Below are positions 8,310 to 18,600 of a stretch of DNA of 64,000 nt, one piece after another (positions within the stretch are counted from its first letter, which is position 1; each line of letters opens with the position of its first letter). The stretch covers positions 1-64,000 of the forward strand of contig CALTYZ010000001.1 in assembly GCA_943913645.1 (NCBI GenBank). Direction: 5' to 3'. Position numbers and translations under genes: made by a program. Below the pieces are notes generated by a model. It made no database searches. It saw only the letters and a program-made list of their open reading frames with translations, and was not told the origin of the DNA. The DNA comes from an uncultured Corynebacterium sp. GTDB taxonomy: Bacteria; Actinomycetota; Actinomycetes; Mycobacteriales; Mycobacteriaceae.

Positions 8310-10367
8310 TTAGTCAAACTGGGCGACTATTTCGAGAACCTTGTCCCCATAGGCCTGCGCTTTCACTTCACCAACTCCAGGGATGTCAAGCAGCGCCGGA
8401 ACATCTGACGGCCGTGTTTCTGCGATAGCAAGCAACGTGGCATCCGAGAAAACCATATACGCCGGTTTCCCCGCCGCACGCGACGCCCCAAGCCGCCACT
8501 GACGCAGTGCCTGAAACACCTCTTCACTGTGTTCACTGTCGCCCGGCTGACACGTCGCGTGGCGTCCAAGCGCCTTGTCCGCCGGGGTATCAAGAGGATT
8601 CGAGCACACCCGACACCGCCGCTGACGCTTGAGCCTGGGAGGTGTCGCTTCAACATCCAACTCAGGAGTAAGCCCGCTCAAAAAGCGCGACCGCGAACGA
8701 GACTTATGCCCGCCCTCCTGGCGCGCCAGTGCCCAGGAGAGATACAAATATCTTCGGGCTCGAGTGACACCGACATAAAACAGCCGACGCTCCTCTTCTA
8801 CCGGCTCCTCACCGGCCTTCACCGCGTGGGAGATCGGGAGCGTGTTTTCCACCAACCCGACAAGAAAAACCGCGTCCCACTCGAGCCCCTTCGCGGCATG
8901 AAGACTCGCAAGCGTCACCCCATCGATCGCGGGTGGCTGCTTCGCCTCCGCCCGCTGGTAGAGCGAACGAAGCACATCATCAATGCTCTGTGCCTCTTTT
9001 GTGCGAACCATCTCCTCAATCAGGTCCACCAGGGCATTGAGCGCTTGCCACCGCTCCCGCGCTTGCGCCCCCTCCGGCTCAGTGAGGGACAAACCGAGCG
9101 GAGCGAACGCCGCGCGGGCAACCGCAACCGGGTCAGCGGGAAGATCGCCACGTCGTGCGGCTCGGGTGAGCTGGCGCATCGCCTCTTGGATCTCTCCCCG
9201 ACGAAAGAACCCTTCACCCCCTCTCACCTGGTACATGATGCCGGCATCTGCCAGCGCCGCCTCAAACGCCGCAGATTGGGCGTTGATGCGGTACAACACG
9301 GCGATTTCGCGCGCCGGGACGCCCTCATCAAGCAGCTGGCGAATCGTTGCAGCGACCTCGCGGGCTTCAGTGGGCTCGTCATCATAGGCCTTGAATATCG
9401 GGCTCGGACCGGGCTCTTGCATGCCCAGCAACTCCAGCCGCGTACCAGCGGCACGTCCACGCGCCGCCGAGATGACGGTGTTTGCTAGACGTGTGATCTC
9501 CGGGGTTGAGCGGTAATCTCGCTGCAGTTTCACCACCGTCGCATGGTCGTACGTCCGCGAAAAGTTGAGCAGATACTCGGGGGTCGCGCCGGTAAATGAA
9601 TAGATCGTCTGGTTTGCGTCGCCCACCACTGTCACATCATCACGCTCACCGAGCCAGCCTTCGAGTACTCGCTGCTGCAGCGGAGTCACATCCTGATATT
9701 CATCAACGACGAACGTCTGGTACTGCGTGCGAAACTCCTCGGCGACCGCTGGGGCGTTCTCAAGCGCTGCGGCCACATGGAGCAAGAGGTCGTCAAAATC
9801 GAGCAGCATGCCATCCGGGCTCGTCTTTGACTGCTCGTAGGCACGATAGACTGCGGCAACCTGCGACGGGTCTGTAGGCGGAGTCCTGGTCGTAGCACCA
9901 ATGCTCTCAACATAGTTGTCTGGGCTGATCACGTTTGCTTTTGCCCATTCGATCTCCCCAAGTAGGTCTCGCAGCATTTCTTTGCTCGAGTCAGCACCCA
10001 CCCCGCGCGCAGCACGGGCGACAAGGGGGAACTTATTATCAAGCAGCTTCCAAGGCAGATCGCCAGCGACCTGCGGCCAGAAGTAAGCAAGCTGTCGCAT
10101 GGCTGCTGAGTGAAATGTGCGTGCCTGCACCCCACCAATTCCCATCACCCGCAAGCGATCGCGCATCTCGCCTGCTGCGCGCTGTGTGAACGTCACCGCG
10201 AGCACCTTGTTAGGGGCGACCATGCCTTGATCAATCAGGTGCGCGATACGGTACGTGATTGTTCTTGTCTTGCCAGTACCCGCACCAGCCAAGATGCACA
10301 CCGGGCCACGCGGAGCAAGTGCCGCCACCCGTTGATCCTCATCGAGCACGCTCAGGTCAAGTGGCAT
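8310..10367 (-). CDS. uvrD2: ATP-dependent DNA helicase UvrD2
   Basis: A 685-residue SF1A 3'-5' DNA helicase, counterpart of Rv3198c. The N-terminal motor has Walker A AGAGTGKT (about residues 27-35), Walker B VVDEYQD, motif III GDANQTIYSFTGA and the C-terminal motor motifs TLASLHAAKGLEW and YVGVTRAR. A C-x2-C pair (CRVC, about residue 580) and a further Cys about 14 residues on match the tetracysteine linker of UvrD2. A C-terminal HRDC domain (about 630-685) contains LDIPGVGEVKAQAYG. Unwinding activity is expected. nudC lies immediately upstream (2-nt gap), suggesting co-transcription with the repair block. Confidence 0.96.
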   Translation of the reverse strand: MPLDLSVLDEDQRVAALAPRGPVCILAGAGTGKTRTITYRIAHLIDQGMVAPNKVLAVTFTQRAAGEMRDRLRVMGIGGVQARTFHSAAMRQLAYFWPQVAGDLPWKLLDNKFPLVARAARGVGADSSKEMLRDLLGEIEWAKANVISPDNYVESIGATTRTPPTDPSQVAAVYRAYEQSKTSPDGMLLDFDDLLLHVAAALENAPAVAEEFRTQYQTFVVDEYQDVTPLQQRVLEGWLGERDDVTVVGDANQTIYSFTGATPEYLLNFSRTYDHATVVKLQRDYRSTPEITRLANTVISAARGRAAGTRLELLGMQEPGPSPIFKAYDDEPTEAREVAATIRQLLDEGVPAREIAVLYRINAQSAAFEAALADAGIMYQVRGGEGFFRRGEIQEAMRQLTRAARRGDLPADPVAVARAAFAPLGLSLTEPEGAQARERWQALNALVDLIEEMVRTKEAQSIDDVLRSLYQRAEAKQPPAIDGVTLASLHAAKGLEWDAVFLVGLVENTLPISHAVKAGEEPVEEERRLFYVGVTRARRYLYLSWALARQEGGHKSRSRSRFLSGLTPELDVEATPPRLKRQRRCRVCSNPLDTPADKALGRHATCQPGDSEHSEEVFQALRQWRLGASRAAGKPAYMVFSDATLLAIAETRPSDVPALLDIPGVGEVKAQAYGDKVLEIVAQFD

Positions 10368-10369
10368 GC

Positions 10370-11131
10370 TTATCCCCCTTCAAACTCCCCACGGGCCCAT
10401 CGATCAATCATTGTTCGTGCGAGGCTACCTGCAGGAGCCAGTGGGAGCGAAGCGAGTGCCTGGCGCTGCACCCAGCGCGTGCTCGCCAGCTCCCCGTCGG
10501 TCTCAGCAACCGGCGCAACGTCATCGGTACGAGAAGCAAAACCCAGCATCAGCGCACCGGTCATCGACCACGGTTGCGAGCCGACATACGCAATGTCATA
10601 GACACGCCGGCCGGTTTCTTCCCACACTTCGCGCCGCCACGCGTCCTCTATGGATTCACCGGCTTCCACGTATCCGGCGACGCAGCTGAAATATCCGGGG
10701 CGTCTCGCGTGCTCCGCCAGAAGAATTTTGGAGCCGTCAGCGTTTTGGATCAAGCCGATCACCGCTGGATCAATCCGGGGAAATACCGGCTGCTCAGAAC
10801 GCCCACGCGCAATCGTTCCGGTATCGCTCCACGTCAGTTGCGATCCATCGGCCGGGTCGAAAACGATCTGCTCCTGTGCGCGCAACAGCGCAACCGCACG
10901 AGCAACAACCGGGTCTGTAGCGTGTGTTCGCGCATCCCCGACCTGCGAGCTGAACTGCTTCGCGCTCATTCCAAGCACCCGGGCAGCGAACACGCCGTCT
11001 GAAAGTCGGATCAGTGGCCCGATCGTGCCAGCTGGAGCAGCGACCAATAATGGCTGGCGGTGTTCATCCAGCGGGAAAGCATAGTCCTCGTCAAAAAGAA
11101 GGTAGCGCTCACTCGGGCTGTTTTGTTGCAT
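10370..11131 (-). CDS. nudC: NudC-like NAD+ diphosphatase, zinc ribbon lost
   Basis: A 253-residue Nudix hydrolase expected to cleave NAD(H) to AMP and NMN(H), counterpart of Rv3199c. The Nudix box runs from GYVEAGES to REVWEETG (about residues 152-175). The NudC-type signature SQPWSMTGALM follows. The segment before FPRIDPAV should hold the four zinc-ribbon cysteines but reads FDPADGSQLTWSDTG with no Cys, so the zinc site is absent. The ATG overlaps the end of the K+ channel gene by 23 nt, with GGAG 8 nt upstream, so translational coupling is likely. Confidence 0.9.
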   Translation of the reverse strand: MQQNSPSERYLLFDEDYAFPLDEHRQPLLVAAPAGTIGPLIRLSDGVFAARVLGMSAKQFSSQVGDARTHATDPVVARAVALLRAQEQIVFDPADGSQLTWSDTGTIARGRSEQPVFPRIDPAVIGLIQNADGSKILLAEHARRPGYFSCVAGYVEAGESIEDAWRREVWEETGRRVYDIAYVGSQPWSMTGALMLGFASRTDDVAPVAETDGELASTRWVQRQALASLPLAPAGSLARTMIDRWARGEFEGG

Positions 11132-12212
11132 CAGGTGTCTCCACCGGCTGGGTCAAGCGAACATAAAGTATGCGGTCGCCCGGCTCGACCGTCTCTGCTT
11201 CGGGCGAGTCAATCCTGTAGAGCTCGCCGGAGCGCACAACCCCAAGCACGATGTCAGCGAGGTGGCGTGGGTTGGCACCAACCTCGTCGTCAGCAATGGG
11301 GCGCTCTGCTACGGCAAAACCCTCATCGGGGCTAAGCAGATCCTCCATCATCTCCACAACCGGTGGAGTCACAGTAGCAAGCCCAAGGAGGCGACCAGTC
11401 GTCTCTGCGGAAACGACCACCGAGTCAGCCCCCGACTGCATGAGAAGGTGCTGGTTTTCGCTCTCACGTGCACTTGCCACGATCATCGCGCCCGGCGCAA
11501 GCTCCCGCGCCGAGAGTGTAACCAGCACAGCAGTGTCATCGGATGACGGCGCGACGACCACTGAGCGGGCACGGGTGACACCTGCGATTCGCAGCACTTC
11601 AGATTTGGTGGCATTGCCGTGAACGGTGACCAGTCCGCGCTTTTCAGCCTCGGAGAGGGCGATTGGGTCCGTATCGACGATGACAATGCTGTTCGGTGCT
11701 GCGCCACCAGCAATCAGCGCGTCAATAGCCGAGCGGCCCTTGGTGCCGTAGCCGATGACAATCGTGTGGTCGCGCACGGTTCTCCTCCATTGCTGGATTT
11801 CTAGGGTCTTGCGGGAGTCTTCAGTCAGCACCGACAGGGTCGTACCGACCAAAATCATCAGAAACGCCACCCGAGCTGGCGTGATGACGAAAATGTTGAC
11901 CAATCGTGCACCCTGTGTCACGGGGGTGATATCGCCATACCCAGTCGTCGACAACGACACCGCAGAGTAGTACAGCGCATCAATAAAGGTAAGCGGCTCG
12001 GTATAGGCGTCGCGGTCGATGAACACGATGACGGCCACAACGACGACAAGCATCATCGCGTAGGCGAACCGGCGTGCCATGAGCGCCCAGGGCGTGCTCC
12101 GGTCCGCGTGAGGGATGGTGATGACGTCGGTCAGCATGTGCACCGGAGTGTCAAACTGTTCTGGTTCTACCCGAAAGCGATTCCCCCAGCCTGACGTGTA
12201 TGGCAGCTTCAC
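11109..12212 (-). CDS. cglK: CglK-type potassium channel with RCK (TrkA-N/TrkA-C) domain
   Basis: A 367-residue two-TM potassium channel. An N-terminal membrane helix (about residues 50-65), a pore helix with selectivity filter TTGYGD (about 88-95) and a second helix are followed by a cytoplasmic RCK domain. That domain starts at TIVIGYGTKGRSAIDALI, a Rossmann dinucleotide or ion-binding fold, and a TrkA-C-like segment ends the protein. It matches C. glutamicum CglK, needed for growth at low K+, and is the positional counterpart of Rv3200c. The GTG start has AAAGGAGG 5 nt upstream. It sits between adnB and nudC on the same strand. Confidence 0.9.
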   Translation of the reverse strand: MKLPYTSGWGNRFRVEPEQFDTPVHMLTDVITIPHADRSTPWALMARRFAYAMMLVVVVAVIVFIDRDAYTEPLTFIDALYYSAVSLSTTGYGDITPVTQGARLVNIFVITPARVAFLMILVGTTLSVLTEDSRKTLEIQQWRRTVRDHTIVIGYGTKGRSAIDALIAGGAAPNSIVIVDTDPIALSEAEKRGLVTVHGNATKSEVLRIAGVTRARSVVVAPSSDDTAVLVTLSARELAPGAMIVASARESENQHLLMQSGADSVVVSAETTGRLLGLATVTPPVVEMMEDLLSPDEGFAVAERPIADDEVGANPRHLADIVLGVVRSGELYRIDSPEAETVEPGDRILYVRLTQPVETPDATKQPE

Positions 12213-12260
12213 CGTGTCCTCCTTTCATCCCTGTTCTTACCTGCGGCAGTGGTGTGGCGC

Positions 12261-15200
12261 TTACCCAGGGGAGAGATTACTCTGCCCCGCTTCGATACTG
12301 GAACCAGAAGCGCTCGCGTGCAACAGTCTGCGCAGTTCATCGCCGCTGGGCAAGTTCTCAGGAGCGACATTTTGTCCCGTGCGAACGTAAAAGAAGACGG
12401 CATCGACCCTCCGGCCATCATCAGCGATACGTTTCCACGCCTCTTTGTAGACCGCGAGCTGAAGTTTGGCTGACTGCATCTCCGCTTTGCCTGGTCGCTG
12501 GCCCGTCTTCCAGTCAACGACCGTCCAGCCGTTTGCATCTTCGAACACAGCATCGATCCTGCCGCGAATGACGGACTCGCCCAACGCAAGCTCAAACGGA
12601 TGCTCCACGTAGCGTGGTGTACGACGTGCCCACTCGCTGAGCGTGAAGTTGGCCTTCAATTGCTCAAGGGTCGCCATGTCAACCTCAGCCTCATCGATTC
12701 CCGGCAGCTCATCTTCTGTCAACAGGGGACGCTGCCCATAAAACTCCTCAAGCCATTCGTGAAATGCGGTTCCTCGTTTCGCGTACGCATTCGGTTTAAA
12801 CGGCACAGGTCGGCGCACCCGCCGAGCGAATTGCTCCGGGTCAGCCTGGATGGCAACCACATCGGATGCAGTCAACTCCCCTGGCAGTACGACCGGTACT
12901 TCTGCAATGAGCGACGCATTGTGCTCCTCAATCAACGCGCTGACATCGCGCTCCCACAGGCCGTACAACTCGCCGTCAACCAGTGACGGCAACGTTTCTA
13001 GTGCCTGGGAAAGAGCCACCGCGGCAGCAGCCTGCTCTTCCGGTGGGTCGAGCTCGGGCCACAGGCCATGGCGCTCATTATCCCGATTATCCACGGCATG
13101 CACCTCGCTGACGTCACCATCATCGGCATCGAAAACAGCGTCGGTCGCATCACCCGCCCAATGCACCACACACGACGGGTCCACGAATTCACGCATTGTT
13201 TCGAAGTGCCTGTATGGGGCTGCCACGCGATCTGAGCCAGCTTGTGTACGTGCCGCAGTCACCATGAGGGTCTGCGCAGCGCGGGTGATGGCAACATAGA
13301 ACAATCGAGTCGTTTCTTCCGCCAGCTCAGCACGCACCGTCTTTACCCATGCTTCGGCCGCTTTTTGGAAATCTGTGCGGGTTTCTACTTCCGCGAAGGC
13401 AGGTGTGCGCTCAGGGTCACCGAACATCTCGTCTTGTAATACAGGTACATAGCTCAGGAATGTTTCGGCTCGCACATCATAGGTGCGCGCATCAGCGTGC
13501 ACGACCGCGACTGTGTCCCACTCCAGGCCCTTTGCCTTGTGCGCGGTGAGAATCTGTACCCGGTCGTTTTTGGCTACTACGGTGCCGGGAGTCAGCCCTT
13601 CCTCGTGCTTGCGCGCAAGTGCAAAGTAGTCCAATAGGCCTTCCACACTCGCCCCTGGATAGGCGTCGACTTCCTCTAGGAGTTTGTCTAAATGGACTGC
13701 GCGTGACACTGATCTGCGCGCCAGCACCGCAGTACGAATGCCGAAGACGGAGATGATGTCACTGAACAAATCGCTGAGCCGTTTACCCAGGCTGTGTGTG
13801 CGAAGCCAGCGCAACCGGGCAGCGAGGTCACGCAGGCGGCGCAACCCTTCAGGCGAATAGCGTTCAGGCTCGCCCAAGTCTGCAACGGCGTCTGTCAGCC
13901 CGGCAGCTCGCTCCACTCGCTCCGTGACTTCACCGGCGCGCTCAAGCAGCATTTCTAAGTCACGCTCGAGCACGTCTTGCGCATGTGTGGTCGGCTCATC
14001 TCGGCTGTGGGCGTCAGCGCTGGTATCGGCTTCACTGACAAGATCACCACCACGGAGGTTCTCCGCGCGTTGTGCCAGCGCTGCAAGATCGGCCAGCCCT
14101 AACCCCACCGCGGCACCGCCCAGGATGCGCAGCGCAGCCGCTGAGTCGGCGGGTCGCACCAGCATGGTCGCAATCGCGACAACGTCAGCGACCTCGGGCA
14201 CGTCGAGCAAACCTGCGACACCGACGATCTCGTAGGGCACCCCGCGTGCTTCCAGCGCTTCCGCCACCTGTGCGCTATGCCGGTTCTTTCTCACAAGCAC
14301 TGCGGCATTGAACGGTACCTCGGTGTGCTGGGCGTGGTGAAACTTTGTAGCGAGTTCATCAGCCACATAGGCGATCTCATCCGCATCAGTGTCAAAAAAC
14401 CCGAGGCTGACCTGGCCCTGTGGGGCGTCCGGTCGCGCTTCAAGTCTGGCTACTGCCCGGGTTGTGGCGGTTCCGAGAATGTCGTCCGAGATCGTGTTCG
14501 CCAGCTGCAGCACCTCAGGCGGATTACGCCACGACGTTGTGAGCTCAAGCTTGGGGGCTGGCTCACCACCGGAAACCGGGAAATCTTCGACGAATGCTTC
14601 CAGGTTCGCCGCGGTCGCACCACGCCAGGTGTAGATCGCCTGCATCGGGTCTCCAACTGCGGTCACGGTCAACCCGGCATCATGGCTCCCCCCGAACAGG
14701 CTTCGGAGTAAAACGCGTTGGGCGTGTGATGTGTCTTGATATTCGTCCAGCATCACTACCTTGAACCGGCGGCGCTGCCCCTCGCCGACAGCACGGTGAT
14801 CGCGCGCCATTGCTGCTGCAACGGACATCTGCTCGTTGAAAGTGACCACGCCTCGGCGCCGCAGTTCCTGTTTGAGTTCCTGGGCGAGTGGCAGATAATC
14901 GATTCGCTCCTGCTGCTTGTTGCGCCAGCCGGCAAGCTTTTGGGAATACTCAACCTTTGAACGCGAACTGCGCTCAAGCGAGGCGGACTCGCGCAAAAAG
15001 GTCTGCGCGTCGGTGCGCACGTCGAACGGTGTCGCCAGTTCGTTACCCATTGACGTCATCAGCCCCAAGACGTTGTCCACGACGGTATTTGGGGCTGGGT
15101 TATTTCCCTCGTCGGGGATGAGTTTTCCGGTGTAGTCAGTCACGACATCGCTTGCAATGGCGTGCAGTTCGGCGGCGGTGATCAGGCGTGCATCTGGTTC

Positions 15201-15629
15201 TACAGGCACCAACAGGCCATATTCGCGGATCAGGTCACCGGCATACGCGTCATATGTAGACACAGTGGGTGCGATAGCAGCTAGCCCGTCAGCGAGTGCC
15301 CCCGATGGGTCAAGGCGATAGACAAGGTTTCGGTCTGCGGCAAGCACCCCTAATCGGTCCCGGATTCGTTGCTCTAGCTCACGCGCCGCCTTCCTGGTGA
15401 AGGTCAATCCAAGCACTTGATCAGGTCGTGCGTAACCGTTAGCCACCAGCCACACCACCCGTGCGGCCATGGTCTCAGTTTTTCCTGCGCCCGCACCGGC
15501 AACGACCAACAAGGGTCCGGGCTCTGCACCAATGACCTGTGCCTGTTGTTGGGTGGGCTGAAAACGTTGGCGAAGCGCTCGCGAAAGCGCGATCGGATCC
15601 ATTCGTGTCGTCATTGTTGAGCTATCCAT
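12261..15629 (-). CDS. adnB: AdnB subunit of the AdnAB helicase-nuclease
   Basis: A 1122-residue UvrD-like motor-nuclease that partners AdnA to resect double-strand breaks. Walker A AGAGAGKTE (about residue 38), Walker B MLDEYQD and motif VI VAITRAAQTL are intact, so this should be the active motor. The C-terminal RecB-type nuclease shows GRIDAVFED, then VDWKTGQRPGK and QLAVYKEAW. The ATG at 15629 overlaps the adnA stop by 8 nt (ATGGATAG), indicating coupling; an in-frame start 108 nt further upstream lies inside adnA and is unlikely. An ATG at 15614 is an alternative. Counterpart of Rv3201c. Confidence 0.93.
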   Translation of the reverse strand: MDSSTMTTRMDPIALSRALRQRFQPTQQQAQVIGAEPGPLLVVAGAGAGKTETMAARVVWLVANGYARPDQVLGLTFTRKAARELEQRIRDRLGVLAADRNLVYRLDPSGALADGLAAIAPTVSTYDAYAGDLIREYGLLVPVEPDARLITAAELHAIASDVVTDYTGKLIPDEGNNPAPNTVVDNVLGLMTSMGNELATPFDVRTDAQTFLRESASLERSSRSKVEYSQKLAGWRNKQQERIDYLPLAQELKQELRRRGVVTFNEQMSVAAAMARDHRAVGEGQRRRFKVVMLDEYQDTSHAQRVLLRSLFGGSHDAGLTVTAVGDPMQAIYTWRGATAANLEAFVEDFPVSGGEPAPKLELTTSWRNPPEVLQLANTISDDILGTATTRAVARLEARPDAPQGQVSLGFFDTDADEIAYVADELATKFHHAQHTEVPFNAAVLVRKNRHSAQVAEALEARGVPYEIVGVAGLLDVPEVADVVAIATMLVRPADSAAALRILGGAAVGLGLADLAALAQRAENLRGGDLVSEADTSADAHSRDEPTTHAQDVLERDLEMLLERAGEVTERVERAAGLTDAVADLGEPERYSPEGLRRLRDLAARLRWLRTHSLGKRLSDLFSDIISVFGIRTAVLARRSVSRAVHLDKLLEEVDAYPGASVEGLLDYFALARKHEEGLTPGTVVAKNDRVQILTAHKAKGLEWDTVAVVHADARTYDVRAETFLSYVPVLQDEMFGDPERTPAFAEVETRTDFQKAAEAWVKTVRAELAEETTRLFYVAITRAAQTLMVTAARTQAGSDRVAAPYRHFETMREFVDPSCVVHWAGDATDAVFDADDGDVSEVHAVDNRDNERHGLWPELDPPEEQAAAAVALSQALETLPSLVDGELYGLWERDVSALIEEHNASLIAEVPVVLPGELTASDVVAIQADPEQFARRVRRPVPFKPNAYAKRGTAFHEWLEEFYGQRPLLTEDELPGIDEAEVDMATLEQLKANFTLSEWARRTPRYVEHPFELALGESVIRGRIDAVFEDANGWTVVDWKTGQRPGKAEMQSAKLQLAVYKEAWKRIADDGRRVDAVFFYVRTGQNVAPENLPSGDELRRLLHASASGSSIEAGQSNLSPG

Positions 15630-18600
15630 CTTGGATCGTGCGTCCTTCGGGTTGGACTGGGCACAGCGCACGCACGCGGCAGTTATCACAGTGCTCGCCG
15701 GTGTGCGCAGGCAGTTGTGGCCCGCGCACCACGTCACTCAACGGGCCGATAGTGGCAGCAAATATTTCCAGCTCGTCGGCTGGTTTCGGTGCCTGTTGGC
15801 GAATTGTGATCCCAGTTTTCTTCGCGTTCGGGTAGATCAGTGTCGCCCCGCCCACATCGATTGGGTCGGCCCCGTCATTGGTAATCACTGCATTGTCGGT
15901 GAGCTTTCCGCGGCTGATCGCAAGCTGGTACGCCATAAGCTGCGCATTGTGTTCAGTGTCGTGTTTGGTCGGAACATGCGCGCCAGTTTTGAGATCAATG
16001 ATGTGCAGGGCGCCAGATTGCTCGAGCTCGAGCCGGTCGATCCGCCCCGCGATTCGCGTTTGCTCATCGACTTGGACATCGACTGTTGCTTCCACCGCGA
16101 CTTGTTCAAACACGCCGCGCGATGAACAAAGCCAGTTGTCGAGCCGGTCAAGCATTGACGCGAAGTCTTCAATATCGCGTGCCGTTTTCCAGGCGGGGCT
16201 GTGCTGCACACGCTGTCGAGCATCCATCACGGCCTCGCGTGCGGTTATGGGATCGGCTCCGTTGCCCAGTGCCTCGAGGTAGGCGTGGGCGATCTGCCCG
16301 TAAATCATCTCGAGGGTTTCATCGAGGCCCGTCATCCGCTCCAGCACTGAGCGCATAGGGCATTGCAGCAGCGATTCAATGCGTGAGGGCGAAAGCGTCG
16401 CGGGCCGCCGAAGCTGTGTGCGTGTCGACGCCCCGTGGCCTCCCCACCACTGCTCCTGTGCTGCCCCCGGCACACCAGCCTGCGCAAGACGGGCCAGTTG
16501 CCGTGCAGCCTGGCCGCGAGCTGTGTCGGAGGCACTCGGCGACTGGAGCGTTTGTCGCAACTCAGCGATGATGTCATCACGAGCAAGCACCCGAACGTCA
16601 CGAGCGTAGACGCCTAGCTTCGCATCCGCAGGTGACTCCTGCGTGGCTGCAGCCATCATCACCCGTTGCGGTGTGAGATCCCAGGTGGCAGCGAACTCGT
16701 CCACAAAGCGTGAGGGCTGCAAAACGTCCTCGCCTGTCTCACCATCGACTGCGGTAACCAGGAGCTGCTGGGTGGCGCGTGTGGCGGCAACGTGGAACAG
16801 GTTGCGTTCCTCATTGAGGCGTTCTGCGGTGTGGGAGACTGGAATGGCTGGGTCAATCCCGTCGTCCACAAGGTCAACGAGATCTTCTTGGCGAAAGATG
16901 GTGCCGGTTTCGCTGAGACTCGGCCAACTCGATTCCTGCACCCCAGCGACAATGACGCGCTCGTATTCCCGGCCGGCAGCACCGTGAGCAGTCAGCAGGG
17001 CAACCGCATCAGGTGCCACAACGCGGCGATCTCTGACACCGGTCGGGAGTTGTTGTTCGGTGATGAAGGCAACAAACGATGCAACGCCTGCTGTTGGCCG
17101 GCGCTCCGTGAAGTCGCCCGCAGCATCAAACAGCGCCATGACCGCGTCAAGGTCTCGATCGGCTTGGGAGCCGGTTGCCCCGCCACGCAGTGCGACTGCC
17201 AGCAGGCGATCAGACAACCCGGTGGCAGACCAGATCGCCCACAGTACTTCCTCGACACTGCCGCCTTTGGCTTGCATGTGGCGTCCCTGGTCTAAAACTT
17301 TGCGCATTCGCTGCAGAATGCTCAGCTCGCGGTCGGTGAGCACAGTGCCGAAGTCCGGGAGCTCATCGGGTGAGCTCAGAAGCTCCGTCATGGTCTCCGC
17401 AGCCCGTTGATCTGGCCGGAGGCGACGCAATCCGCGCAGCAGACGGCGCAGAGTAACTGGATCTGCACCACCTACCGGTCCGAGCATCAGCTCACGCCAC
17501 TGTGATACGGAGAGGTCATCATTGATTGCGCGTAGACCGAGTAGCAGCGAAATAACGATGCGTTGTTGAGCGAGGACCACGTCGGTGGGGTCCAGCGTGA
17601 CGGGAACCCCGGCGTGGAGCAGACTCCGGCGCAACGGCTCAATCATTGGCGATGAGCGAACGATCACGGCCATGTCACCAAACGCCACACCGTCTTCAAA
17701 GTGCGCCCGACGCAGCGTATCGACGATCAGCGCGTGGTGGGTTTGCACATCCGGGGCAATCACGACCGCCCGGTGCGGACACCGCCGTGACCGCCCCAGG
17801 TCTAGCTCTGTGTGCTCAAGTCCTCCCAGGTCTTGGTAGAAATGCGGCGACGCGCCGCGAAAACGAAACACGGATTGTTTGATGTCGCCGCCGACAACAC
17901 CAAGGCGGGCCCGCTCCAGCAGGCGAATCAGCAGCCTGCTGGAGGCCGGGGCGAGGTGCTGGGCATCGTCGACAAGCACAATGCCCCAGGTGTGGGTGAG
18001 CTCGTGCTCCAGCACCTTACTCACCAACTCTGATGCCGAGTACCGCAGCGTCCCCGTCAACGCCATGACCTGTTCGTATTCGCGGAGGAAATCGCTTGCG
18101 GCGACCCAGATCGGCACCTTGTAGTGCAAACCGAGCTGCCGGAGGTCGTCTGCGCTCATGCCGCGTTCAACGGCGCGCAAAAGAAAGTCGCGCAATTGAC
18201 GAGCGAACCCGACCATGGTCAATGCCGGGCGTAACTCCTCGGGCCAATCACCTCGACCGTCCTCAGCATGTCCGATCAGCAGTTGCCGAATAACAGCATC
18301 TTGTTCCGCGCCCGAAATCAGGCGGAGGGATTGGTTGCTTTGCTGGCGTAGCAGACTGAACGCCAGCGAGTGCACCGAACGCACCACTGGTTCGTGCGTG
18401 ATAAAGCCGCTCGAGGCAAGCCGGTCTGAAAGCTCGGCCCGCATCGACGATGCTGCTTCCTTCGACGCAGTGACGATGAGAACCCCGCTTGCTGCTGCGC
18501 CTGCTGGGTCGGCTGCAATGGCGTTGACCGCGGTATCGATGAGAAAACTGGAGATTCCAGAGCCAGCCTCTCCTCGCAGCTTCCACAACCCTTCTGTGGG

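Noticed and set aside
8529..9488. A 319-codon plus-strand ORF opposite uvrD2
   Set aside because: uvrD2 carries all helicase motifs on the other strand; this reading is Arg/Pro-rich with no recognisable feature.
12261..15737. Extended adnB starting at 15737
   Set aside because: The extra 36 residues lie inside adnA in another frame, and the ATG at 15629 with its 8-nt overlap fits coupling better.
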